This document shows positions 1-6,869 of a stretch of DNA of 8,882 nucleotides, piece by piece. The number at the start of each line of letters is the position of its first letter. Within the stretch, counting starts at the first letter, position 1. The translations under genes and the position numbers were made by a program. This DNA is from Nitrospirales bacterium (GTDB lineage Bacteria > Nitrospirota > Nitrospiria > Nitrospirales > UBA2166), in assembly GCA_029261375.1 (NCBI GenBank), contig JAJDBL010000089.1, positions 1 through 8,882 on the forward strand, given 5' to 3'. The notes below the pieces were generated by a model, which was not told the DNA's origin, did not search any database, and saw only the letters and a program-made list of their open reading frames with translations.

Positions 1-1
1 A

Positions 2-1891
2 AAGTTTCCAGGAGGCTTTTTTAAACGTGAAGGGAGACCGTCTGAAAAAGCGACGTTGACCAGTCGACTCATCGATCGACCACTTCGTCCCTTATTCCCA
101 AAAGCCTTTAAGTGTGAGACGCAGGTGGTGGCTACCGTTCTATCCGTGGACGACACAGGATCTTCAGATGTCGTAGCCATGACCGCTGCGTCTGCCGCGT
201 TAGCGATTTCGAACATACCGTTTCAGCAGCCGATTGCAGGAATTCGCATTGGCCGAGTGAACGATACGTTTGTTGTGAATCCTGATATCGCGACACTTCA
301 GGAAAGCTCCCTGAACCTTATTGTCGCTGGGACAGCCGACGCAGTAATGATGGTTGAATCCGGAAGCACCGGCTTGTCAGAAGAGGTCATGATTGACGCC
401 ATCGCCCTCGCCCACGATGAGATCAAAAAAATCATCAATGCGATTGAAAAGCTTCAAGCCCTCGTCGGACAACCGAAGCGCGTAGTTGTGGAAGAAGAGA
501 TAGATACCACTCTACAGAACGCTGTTGAAGATGCGGCTCTGGAACCTCTTAGAAAGGCATTGACCGCCGGGACCAAGGCAGATCGCGAACAGGAGATTCG
601 CACGCTCACGCAGGACCTGATCGAGAAACTCGGGGAGGCTGATGCGGCACGGACCCAGCAGATCAAACGCACTATCCACGACATGGAGTCTCGTGAAGTG
701 CGGCTGAAGGTCCTGAATGATGGGATTCGCATTGACGGCCGCGGTGTCACCGATATTCGCAAAATTACGTGCGAAACGGATGTCCTTCCACGGACACATG
801 GTTCCGCAGTGTTCACCCGCGGTGAGACACAAGCCCTTGCCATCGTAACCTTAGGGACGAAGCTTGACCAACAAAAAATTGATGCGCTCGAAGGCGAGTC
901 ATATCGAACATTTCTCTTACATTATAATTTTCCTCCGTATAGCGTTGGAGAAACAAGACCCCTCCGTTCACCCGGGCGGCGAGAAATAGGTCATGGTGCC
1001 TTGGCTGAGCGTGCACTGATTCCTATTATCCCATCACAAGAAGAGTTTCCGTACACGATCCGTCTGGTATCAGAGATTTTGGAATCCAACGGATCATCGT
1101 CCATGGCCACAGTATGCAGCGGATCCATGGCCATGATGCAGGCAGGTGCGCCCCTGAAGGAACACGTCGCTGGCATCGCCATGGGGCTGATCAAAGAGGG
1201 TGACCGTATTGCGATTCTGTCTGACATCGTTGGTGCCGAAGATCATCTTGGGGATATGGACTTTAAGGTCTGCGGCACGGCATCCACTATCACAGCACTC
1301 CAGATGGACATCAAAGTGGGCGGTGTCTCCACCGATGAAATGAGACGCGCGTTGGAGCAAGCAAAGGCTGGACGCCTCCTGATTCTCGAGAAGATGCGTG
1401 ACGCGATTGCGTCACCGAAACAAGAGCTCTCAACGTATGCACCACGCATCTTTACGTTGAAAATTAAACCGGACAAGATCGCCAGCGTCATCGGCCCAGG
1501 AGGAAAAATCATTCGCAATATCATTGCGGAAACTAACGTGAAAATCGATGTCGACAACTCAGGATTGATCACGATTGCGTCTGTCGACGAGTCGTCTGCC
1601 GAGAAAGCGCTCGCGATGGTTAATGCTCTGACAGAAGAGGTTGAGATCGGGAAGCTGTACTACGGTAAGGTCAAGAAGGTGATGGAGTTCGGCGCATTCG
1701 TGGAAATTCTTCCGAACGTGGACGGGCTTGTTCATATCTCTCAGCTCGCGCACCATCGCGTTGAAGCCGTCACTGACGAGGTCTCAGAAGGCGATCAGTT
1801 CATGGTCAAGGTCCTGGACATCGACAAACAAGGAAAAATTCGGTTAAGCCGCAAAGAAGCTATGAGCCCAGAGGAGGTCGAACCGCAGTAG
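2..1891 (+). CDS. pnp: Polynucleotide phosphorylase (PNPase), 5' end cut by window edge
   Basis: PNPase degrades RNA 3'-to-5' with phosphate, releasing nucleoside diphosphates; it is a cytoplasmic trimer, often part of the degradosome. The frame is open from base 2. The TTG at base 56 is not a start, because the residues before it (KFPGGFFKREGRPSEKA) are already conserved PNPase sequence. Here 629 residues are present and roughly 70 are missing. In partial numbering: remainder of the first RNase PH domain (1 to about 150), helical linker (about 150-230), second RNase PH domain (about 235-480), KH domain with GPGG at 498-501, and S1 domain (550-620). Catalytic features are kept: RR at 326-327, SNGSSSM at 362-368 and EDHLGDMDFK at 413-422, whose D414 and D420 correspond to E. 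coli D486 and D492. A conserved Gly just after this motif is Thr429. The S1 domain ends close to the stop, with no long tail. The identification is secure. Confidence 0.97.
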   Translation, partial: KFPGGFFKREGRPSEKATLTSRLIDRPLRPLFPKAFKCETQVVATVLSVDDTGSSDVVAMTAASAALAISNIPFQQPIAGIRIGRVNDTFVVNPDIATLQESSLNLIVAGTADAVMMVESGSTGLSEEVMIDAIALAHDEIKKIINAIEKLQALVGQPKRVVVEEEIDTTLQNAVEDAALEPLRKALTAGTKADREQEIRTLTQDLIEKLGEADAARTQQIKRTIHDMESREVRLKVLNDGIRIDGRGVTDIRKITCETDVLPRTHGSAVFTRGETQALAIVTLGTKLDQQKIDALEGESYRTFLLHYNFPPYSVGETRPLRSPGRREIGHGALAERALIPIIPSQEEFPYTIRLVSEILESNGSSSMATVCSGSMAMMQAGAPLKEHVAGIAMGLIKEGDRIAILSDIVGAEDHLGDMDFKVCGTASTITALQMDIKVGGVSTDEMRRALEQAKAGRLLILEKMRDAIASPKQELSTYAPRIFTLKIKPDKIASVIGPGGKIIRNIIAETNVKIDVDNSGLITIASVDESSAEKALAMVNALTEEVEIGKLYYGKVKKVMEFGAFVEILPNVDGLVHISQLAHHRVEAVTDEVSEGDQFMVKVLDIDKQGKIRLSRKEAMSPEEVEPQ

Positions 1892-1909
1892 GGTCTTTCT
1901 CAGGTCACA

Positions 1910-3202
1910 ATGCTGCGATCAGGTCATCCACAGCCCAGCGCGTACTACCACCGCGTCACGTTGAATAATGGTATTCGTGTGGTGTCCGAGCGAATGCCAG
2001 CAGTACGATCAGTATCGCTTGGCGTCTGGGTCAATGTGGGTTCGCGTGATGAGCAAGAGCGGGAGCAAGGCGTTGCTCACTTTATCGAACACATGTTGTT
2101 CAAGGGAACGTCTCGCAGATCTGCGGATGCGATTTCCCGTGAAATAGACCAGTTAGGCGGTGAGCTGAACGCATTCACCTCACGTGAGACAACAACATTC
2201 TATTTCAAAGTTATTGATCACGATCTCACCAAAGCCATTTCGCTCCTCGCAGACATTTTCCGACACTCAACCTTCGCCCCTCGAGAAGTCGCAAAAGAGA
2301 AGCAGGTCATTCTGGAGGAAATTCGGATGGTCGAAGACGATCCGGAGGACTATGTTCATGACCTCCACACCTTTAGCGCGCTGAAGCCTGACCCACTTGG
2401 CCGCCCTATCCTCGGCAATACAAAAACAGTCGCGGATCTGCGACGATCCAATCTCATCAGCTTTCGTTCTCAGCACTACCGTCCAGAGAACATCGTCATT
2501 GCGGTTGCCGGAAAATTCGAGCTCCAGCCGTTAATCGGCGCACTCAGCAAAACATTTGGCAAGATTGAGACAACGGCACATCCTACCAATCATCGATCCC
2601 AACCACATATCGAACCAGGACTCATGGTCCGAACCAAGCGCTTAACGCAAACGCATCTCTGCCTAGGAACGAAAGGACTGCGGAGAGATCATCCAGATCA
2701 GTACGCACTTGCCCTTCTGAACTCCATGCTCGGTGGCAGCGTCAGTTCACGGTTATTTCGGGAGATCAGGGAAAAACGGGGTCTCGCATATTCGATCTAT
2801 TCGAGTCTCTCCAGCTTCGAAGACATCGGGCTGTTGACGATCTATGCGGCAACGCGACAGAGTGAAACCCTCCGCGTAATGTCACTTATTATGAAAGAAC
2901 TTAACAAGTTTCATGCGGGAGCGTTTGAAGTCGGTGAACTCAAGCGTGCGAAGGGTCAACTCAAAGGGTCCCTTCTTTTGGGCCTCGAGAGTACAGGAAG
3001 CCGAATGGCTAAACTGGCCAAGGACGAGATGGACTATGGACGCCCTGTTTCCGTCAAAGAAATCATGTCTGAGATCGATCGTGTGAGGACACATCACATC
3101 AGGCGACTCAGCCACGACTTGGTTGATACAAAATTTCAGACAGTGACGACGCTAGGCCCATTAGCCCGCAAACATCTCCAATCAGTTCTCTCCACAAACT
3201 AA
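1910..3202 (+). CDS. M16 family zinc peptidase (MlpA/YmxG, processing-peptidase-like)
   Basis: A 430-residue single-chain M16B metallopeptidase, related to bacterial MlpA/YmxG and the mitochondrial processing peptidase beta subunit. The inverted zinc motif HFIEH lies at residues 57-61 (H57, E60, H61). A Glu pair at 136-137 supplies the third zinc ligand; E137 gives the spacing seen in processing peptidases. The C-terminal half has the usual GGSVSSRLFREIREKRGLAY segment (Arg...Tyr pair), so both M16 halves are present and the enzyme should be active. There is no signal peptide, so it is probably cytoplasmic. ATG at 1910 is the first start after the in-frame pnp stop at 1889-1891. Its own ribosome site is weak (AGGT at 1902-1905), so coupling to pnp translation is likely. 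The pnp-M16 neighbourhood recurs in other bacteria, for example near pnpA in Bacillus. The physiological substrate is unknown. Confidence 0.94.
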   Translation: MLRSGHPQPSAYYHRVTLNNGIRVVSERMPAVRSVSLGVWVNVGSRDEQEREQGVAHFIEHMLFKGTSRRSADAISREIDQLGGELNAFTSRETTTFYFKVIDHDLTKAISLLADIFRHSTFAPREVAKEKQVILEEIRMVEDDPEDYVHDLHTFSALKPDPLGRPILGNTKTVADLRRSNLISFRSQHYRPENIVIAVAGKFELQPLIGALSKTFGKIETTAHPTNHRSQPHIEPGLMVRTKRLTQTHLCLGTKGLRRDHPDQYALALLNSMLGGSVSSRLFREIREKRGLAYSIYSSLSSFEDIGLLTIYAATRQSETLRVMSLIMKELNKFHAGAFEVGELKRAKGQLKGSLLLGLESTGSRMAKLAKDEMDYGRPVSVKEIMSEIDRVRTHHIRRLSHDLVDTKFQTVTTLGPLARKHLQSVLSTN

Positions 3203-3272
3203 CTAGCATACAGATAAGGTAGTTCGTAGCGTCAAGGTCACGTGAACGCGCTCTGGCCGCGCATTTCGCCTA

Positions 3273-3301
3273 TTGACATCTTCTGAATGGACCGCTATTC
3301 T
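3273..3301 (+). promoter_or_regulatory. Sigma70-type promoter for the HU gene
   Basis: A perfect -35 hexamer TTGACA (3273-3278), a 17-base spacer and a -10 of TATTCT (3296-3301, four of six consensus bases) stand upstream of hup. Transcription would begin near 3308, giving a leader of about 50 bases. The perfect -35 and optimal spacing make this the best promoter in the window. An 8-base palindrome lies 27 bases upstream of the -35. Confidence 0.65.
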
Positions 3302-3344
3302 TCGCGACAGGCGCTCACGATACAGTATATTTATCACCACAGAC

Positions 3345-3350
3345 GGGGAG
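3345..3350 (+). promoter_or_regulatory. Ribosome binding site of the HU gene
   Basis: GGGGAG ends seven bases before the ATG at 3358, close to the ideal distance. It supports that start over the internal ATG at codon 6. Confidence 0.6.
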
Positions 3351-3357
3351 TCCAACG

Positions 3358-3657
3358 ATGCCAGCAAAACCAATGACTAAGTCCGCGATTGTCGAGCATC
3401 TTGCCAGTCACTCAGGGCTGACAAAAAAAGCCACCTCTGAGCTTCTTGATGAATTGGCAACCATTGCCTACCGAGAAGCAAAGAACGCGTTTACCCTGCC
3501 TGGCATTGGCAAACTTGTTCTCGTAAATCGCAAAGCTCGCAAAGGGCGAAACCCTCAAACGGGTGAAATGATCAAGATTCCAGCCAAGCGTGTGGTGAAG
3601 TTCCGTGTCGCAAAGGCCTGCAAAGACGCTGTCGTCGGTGTTGCAAAAAAGAAATAG
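3358..3657 (+). CDS. HU/IHF-family DNA-binding protein
   Basis: A 99-residue nucleoid-associated protein that should bind and bend DNA as a dimer. Residues 7-45 form the dimerising helices (MTKSAIVEHLA... LLDELATIAYREA). The arm motif GRNPQTGE is at 63-70, with Pro66 in the place of the intercalating proline of HU. The C-terminal helix follows (KFRVAKACKDAV, 81-92), then a lysine tail. The segment before the arm reads LPGIGKLVLVNRKARKG rather than the GFGTF-type turn of classical HU, placing it in a divergent HU-like branch that I associate with Nitrospirota and some proteobacteria. It has its own promoter and a good ribosome site, so it is probably transcribed alone and highly. I cannot tell HU from an IHF-like role, so no symbol is given. 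Confidence 0.93.
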   Translation: MPAKPMTKSAIVEHLASHSGLTKKATSELLDELATIAYREAKNAFTLPGIGKLVLVNRKARKGRNPQTGEMIKIPAKRVVKFRVAKACKDAVVGVAKKK

Positions 3658-3699
3658 CTTCACGCGGGCCAGCTAGGTCCGTATTGAATATACTTCGGT

Positions 3700-3723
3700 T
3701 GCCTCGGATCCCCCGCCGAGGCA
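3700..3723 (+). terminator. Stem-loop between hup and uvrA, possible terminator or leader hairpin
   Basis: TGCCTCGG (3700-3707) and CCGAGGCA (3716-3723) form a perfect 8-base-pair, GC-rich stem with an 8-base loop, 43 bases after the hup stop. No T run follows, so it is not a classical intrinsic terminator. A TATACT hexamer at 3689-3694 lies just upstream; if that is a -10 box, transcription would start almost at the stem, making it a 5' hairpin of the uvrA message. The pairing is certain; the role is a guess. Confidence 0.4.
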
Positions 3724-3749
3724 GACGTTAGCTCTTACATGGTGGTGAT

Positions 3750-3754
3750 GAGGT
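3750..3754 (+). promoter_or_regulatory. Ribosome binding site that sets the uvrA start
   Basis: GAGGT ends six bases before the ATG at 3761. The in-frame TTG at 3758 would have only three bases of spacing. Together with the family N-terminus, this favours ATG 3761. Confidence 0.5.
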
Positions 3755-3760
3755 CGATTG

Positions 3761-6373
3761 ATGTCAGACCATTCAACCATCACTATCAAAGGCGCTCGAG
3801 AACATAACCTTAAGAATATCGACGTCGTGCTTCCACGCGATCGTCTCGTTGTCATTACCGGTCCAAGCGGATCAGGAAAATCCTCCCTCGCGTTTGATAC
3901 AATCTATGCCGAAGGCCAACGTCGGTATGTCGAGTCCCTGTCCGCCTACGCACGTCAGTTTCTTGAACAAATGGATAAGCCCGATGTCGATGGCATCGAG
4001 GGACTATCCCCTGCCATCTCTATCGAACAGAAGACAGCATCACGCAATCCACGGTCTACGGTCGGAACAGTCACGGAGATCTACGACTACCTACGCCTTC
4101 TCTTCGCTAGAATAGGACATCCATTCTGTTTTCGATGCGGCCAAGAGATTACTGCTCAGACGGTGCAGCAGATGGTTGACTCAGTGATGGCATTACCGTC
4201 AGGCTCAAAGTGTCTCGTGCTTGCGCCAATCGTAAGACAGCGCAAAGGGGAATATCGCAAAGAGCTTCTTGAGATGCGGCGGCAGGGGTTTGTTCGCGCG
4301 AGAATCGATGGAGTCCTCCATGACCTGAGCGCCGATATTACTCTTGATAAGCGTCGCGCACACACCATTGAGGTGGTGACTGATCGGCTTGTCCTGACCC
4401 TAGATTCCCGTGATCGTCTCCGTCATCGACTCAGCGACTCGATGGAGATTGCGAAAAATCTCTCTGGCGGCCTCGTCGGCATTCATCTTGATCCCGCCAC
4501 GGACCTTCTCTTTAGTGAGACACTTGCGTGTATTGATTGTACGGTAAGTTACCCGGAACTCAGTCCACGATTCTTCTCCTTTAACAGCCCCTATGGTGCC
4601 TGTCCTGCTTGCGATGGGCTGGGATTGACCCCGACACATAAGATAAAGGCTGAGCTGCCAGATGACCTGGGGGCCTCGGACGGCCGTCGCTATGACGAGT
4701 TCCTGCGGTGTGACACGTGCAGCGGGGCACGTTTACGTCCAGAAAGTCTGGCGATTCGAATCAAAGATAGAAACATAGCGCAGGTATGCGCGCTCTCCGT
4801 TCGTGACGCGGACATCTTCTTCAGAAATGCACAGCTGACCGACAGGGAAGCCATCATTGCGCGAAGCATACTTAAGGAGATCCGGGAACGTCTCGGGTTT
4901 CTGGTCAATGTAGGCCTTGACTATCTGACTCTGGACCGAGCCGCGGCGACACTGTCCGGAGGAGAAAGCCAACGCATTCGTCTTGCTACGCAAATAGGTT
5001 CACGGCTAGTGGGCGTACTCTACATCCTCGATGAACCAAGCATCGGGTTACATCAACGGGATAATCGAAGGCTTCTTTCGACGTTGCGCGAGCTCCGGGA
5101 ACTGGGAAATACCGTAGTGGTGGTAGAACATGATACGGATACAATCATGACCGCTGACTATGTGCTGGATATGGGTCCTGGCGCTGGGGTACACGGCGGG
5201 AGGATCGTTGCCAGCGGAACCCCGCGAGAGGTCATGAACAACCCAGCATCACCTACAGGACGATACCTCTCTGGTACGGAGATGGTTTCTCTGCCTCCAC
5301 GTCAAAGACAGGAGGGAAATTTTCTGACCGTCAAAGGCGCATCAACCCACAACCTCAAGGGGGTGACGGCACACATCCCGTTTGGAATGCTGACCTGCGT
5401 CACCGGTGTTTCCGGGTCAGGTAAAAGCTCACTTATTTTTGATGTACTTTATCGCTCACTCGTCAAAACCCTGTACACGCAAAGCGGAAAACGTCGAGGC
5501 GGGAAGTCGACGAGAAGTCGACTAAAACTCTCGGGCTGCCAATCGATCGAAGGAATCGAGCACCTCGATAAAGTCATCAATATCACGCAAGATGCGATCG
5601 GCCGGACGCCGCGATCAAATCCCGCAACCTATACGGGACTCTTTACCTATGTCCGCGATTTCTTTGCCCAGCTGCCAGAGTCACGAATTCGTGGTTACCG
5701 GGCGGGACGATATAGCTTCAACGTAAAAGGCGGCCGGTGTGAGGCATGTCAGGGGGATGGATTAATCAAAATTGAGATGCACTTTCTCCCAGATATTTTC
5801 GTGAAATGCGATGTCTGTAATAGTCGACGTTACAATCGCGAGACACTCGAAGTGAGGCATCATGGACGAAACATCGCTGACGTCCTCGATCTCACGATCG
5901 AGGAAGGTCTGGAGTTCTTTCGACCAATCCCCTTGCTCAAGAGGAAGCTCGAAACGTTGCACGATGTCGGGCTTGGATATATGAGGCTGGGACAGTCGGC
6001 GACAACGCTTTCAGGTGGAGAGGCCCAACGCCTCAAACTCGCCAAAGAGCTGTCAAAACGATCAACGGGCCGCACGTTGTACATTCTTGACGAGCCAACC
6101 ACGGGACTACACTTCGTCGATATCCAAAAACTACTCGATGTGCTGGATCGGCTGGTTACGGAGGGGAACACGGTGATTGTGATCGAGCACAATCTTGATG
6201 TGATCAGACACGCAAATCACATCATTGATCTCGGTCCAGAGGGGGGAGATCGCGGAGGCGATATCATTGCGACTGGATCACCAGCACACGTGATGAGCGT
6301 GAAACGCTCATACACTGGACAGGCCCTCAAAGGAATAACTGGAGACTCTGTGGTCGAGATGTCTACACCCTAA
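3761..6373 (+). CDS. uvrA: UvrA, excinuclease ABC subunit A, short form lacking the insertion domain
   Basis: The damage-recognising ATPase of nucleotide excision repair, which loads UvrB on damaged DNA; 870 residues against 940 in E. coli. First ATPase: Walker A GPSGSGKS at 34-41, signature LSGGE at 398-402, Walker B with D424-E425. Second ATPase: GVSGSGKS at 549-556, LSGGE at 750-754, D777-E778. Zinc module 1 pairs CFRCG near 126 with C257/C260; module 2 pairs C281/C284 with C317/C320; module 3 pairs C660 (CEACQGDG) with C683/C686. The UvrB-binding domain (about 130-245, containing [19 protein letters not shown]) is present, so this is not a UvrA2-type protein. Only 32 residues separate C284 from C317, where the insertion domain normally lies. 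The second Walker A is accordingly at 549 instead of 640. An extra basic stretch of about 11 residues ([14 protein letters not shown]) follows the second Walker A. No LexA-type box is visible upstream. Identity is secure; the lost domain is inferred from spacing. Confidence 0.97.
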   Translation: MSDHSTITIKGAREHNLKNIDVVLPRDRLVVITGPSGSGKSSLAFDTIYAEGQRRYVESLSAYARQFLEQMDKPDVDGIEGLSPAISIEQKTASRNPRSTVGTVTEIYDYLRLLFARIGHPFCFRCGQEITAQTVQQMVDSVMALPSGSKCLVLAPIVRQRKGEYRKELLEMRRQGFVRARIDGVLHDLSADITLDKRRAHTIEVVTDRLVLTLDSRDRLRHRLSDSMEIAKNLSGGLVGIHLDPATDLLFSETLACIDCTVSYPELSPRFFSFNSPYGACPACDGLGLTPTHKIKAELPDDLGASDGRRYDEFLRCDTCSGARLRPESLAIRIKDRNIAQVCALSVRDADIFFRNAQLTDREAIIARSILKEIRERLGFLVNVGLDYLTLDRAAATLSGGESQRIRLATQIGSRLVGVLYILDEPSIGLHQRDNRRLLSTLRELRELGNTVVVVEHDTDTIMTADYVLDMGPGAGVHGGRIVASGTPREVMNNPASPTGRYLSGTEMVSLPPRQRQEGNFLTVKGASTHNLKGVTAHIPFGMLTCVTGVSGSGKSSLIFDVLYRSLVKTLYTQSGKRRGGKSTRSRLKLSGCQSIEGIEHLDKVINITQDAIGRTPRSNPATYTGLFTYVRDFFAQLPESRIRGYRAGRYSFNVKGGRCEACQGDGLIKIEMHFLPDIFVKCDVCNSRRYNRETLEVRHHGRNIADVLDLTIEEGLEFFRPIPLLKRKLETLHDVGLGYMRLGQSATTLSGGEAQRLKLAKELSKRSTGRTLYILDEPTTGLHFVDIQKLLDVLDRLVTEGNTVIVIEHNLDVIRHANHIIDLGPEGGDRGGDIIATGSPAHVMSVKRSYTGQALKGITGDSVVEMSTP
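5503..5522 (+). repeat. 9-base direct repeat inside uvrA
   Basis: GAAGTCGAC occurs at 5503-5511 and again at 5514-5522, an 11-base period with a 2-base gap. It lies in the part of uvrA that codes the extra basic loop after the second Walker A. The period is not a multiple of three, so the copies are read in different frames. A local duplication could have helped create the insert; chance is also possible. Confidence 0.5.
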
Positions 6374-6375
6374 GC

Positions 6376-6417
6376 AGGAGGCTCACCAGGCGTCCCGATC
6401 GCGCCTTCAGAACTCCT
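6376..6417. terminator. Nested inverted repeats between convergent uvrA and comEA-like genes
   Basis: AGGAG (6376-6380) pairs with CTCCT (6413-6417). Inside it AGGCG (6388-6392) pairs with CGCCT (6402-6406), with one more T-G pair possible. The two short stems are separated by internal loops and fill the 42-base gap between the two stop codons. A symmetric structure here could stop transcription from both sides, but the stems are short and no T run follows on either strand. The evidence is position and pairing only. Confidence 0.3.
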
Positions 6418-6724
6418 AATGTGTCGCGTCTTCTACAGTCACATATGGTCGAATCTTTTCTAGTGTCGCAGCCCCAATTCCCTTCACGTTCAATAGACCG
6501 TCGACTGCGGCGAATAGATGTACCTTTTCCCTATACTCCACGATCCGCTCCGCGATCACTTTTCCTATCCCAGGAACAGTTTTAAGCTCTTTCGTCGTAG
6601 CGGTGTTGATATTGACCGGCTGAGAATTTTCTGCCTGGACTATCGCCACCCCGAGAACAAGCGAAAAGGCACACAGCATCAGCGTTACGTACGACACTAC
6701 AGATACTCTCATTCCGTTCACCAT
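6416..6724 (-). CDS. ComEA-like secreted helix-hairpin-helix protein
   Basis: A 102-residue protein with an N-terminal hydrophobic signal (about residues 8-31, likely cleaved after VQA31) followed by one ComEA-type domain. That domain starts VNINTATTKELKTVPGIG and carries two helix-hairpin-helix turns, PGIGK (51-55) and KGIGA (81-85). Such domains bind DNA backbone without sequence preference. In competent bacteria, ComEA holds incoming DNA in the periplasm. Here there is no transmembrane anchor beyond the signal and no other competence gene in the window, so a role in DNA uptake is possible but not shown. ATG at 6724 is chosen because AAGGAGG ends six bases before it; the in-frame GTG at 6730 touches the ribosome site. 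A Cys at residue 18 sits in the hydrophobic core but lacks a lipobox. The gene converges on uvrA and lies 145 bases downstream of the dehydratase gene. Confidence 0.9.
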   Translation of the reverse strand: MVNGMRVSVVSYVTLMLCAFSLVLGVAIVQAENSQPVNINTATTKELKTVPGIGKVIAERIVEYREKVHLFAAVDGLLNVKGIGAATLEKIRPYVTVEDATH

Positions 6725-6730
6725 AGCCAC

Positions 6731-6737
6731 CCTCCTT
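6731..6737 (-). promoter_or_regulatory. Strong ribosome binding site of the comEA-like gene
   Basis: AAGGAGG on the minus strand, six bases before ATG 6724, is the best Shine-Dalgarno match in the window. It decides the start over GTG 6730, which abuts it directly. Confidence 0.7.
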
Positions 6738-6798
6738 AAGATTATAATCGCCTCACACGCCTATCCGTACTCCAGCGTGAACACCTATTGCAGAGAAC

Positions 6799-6807
6799 AT
6801 CATAACA
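6799..6807 (-). promoter_or_regulatory. Possible extended -10 promoter for the comEA-like gene
   Basis: On the minus strand TGTTATGAT reads as an extended -10 (TG, one base, then TATGAT, five of six consensus). No good -35 is visible at 16-18 bases, which extended -10 promoters can tolerate. Transcription would start near 6792, giving a leader of about 68 bases. A short inverted repeat (ACAGA, 3 bases, TCTGT at 6805-6817) overlaps the upstream edge and could be a weak operator. Confidence 0.3.
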
Positions 6808-6869
6808 GACAATCTGTCTCGTCATACACACACGGATCGCTCCTCCCTGACGAGATCGAACTTCTCTCC

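Larger units (their letters stand above)
3203..3357. other. Intergenic region between M16 peptidase and HU gene
   Basis: This 155-base gap holds the hup promoter (listed separately), an 8-base perfect palindrome TCACGTGA at 3238-3245 and a short GC-rich hairpin possibility around 3249-3263 (4-base stem). I see no convincing intrinsic terminator for the pnp-M16 unit: no long stem followed by a T run. Read-through into hup is therefore possible. Confidence 0.5.

Noticed and set aside
56..58. TTG as the start of pnp
   Set aside because: The in-frame residues from base 2 onward are conserved PNPase sequence, so the true start is left of the window.
454..843. 129-residue minus-strand open frame inside pnp
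   Set aside because: Its composition is Arg/Ser-rich, typical of antisense frames, and it lies opposite conserved PNPase sequence.
1873..1878. GGAGGT near the pnp end as ribosome site for the M16 gene
   Set aside because: It is 31 bases from the ATG, and the in-frame pnp stop at 1889-1891 blocks any earlier start.
3249..3263. GCGC...GCGC hairpin as terminator of the M16 gene
   Set aside because: Only a 4-base stem with no T run; too weak to call.
3758..3760. TTG as the uvrA start
   Set aside because: ATG follows immediately at 3761 with better ribosome-site spacing and the normal UvrA N-terminus.
6518..6739. 73-residue plus-strand frame opposite the comEA-like gene
   Set aside because: Antisense to the signal peptide and helix-hairpin-helix coding sequence, with no independent support.
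6741..6746. Perfect TATAAT on the minus strand as the comEA promoter
   Set aside because: It would start transcription near 6734, inside the ribosome site, destroying it, and no -35 hexamer is found at 16-18 bases.
6825..6865. Repeated GATCG motifs between the dehydratase and comEA-like genes
   Set aside because: Short direct repeats without a stable stem; likely chance.
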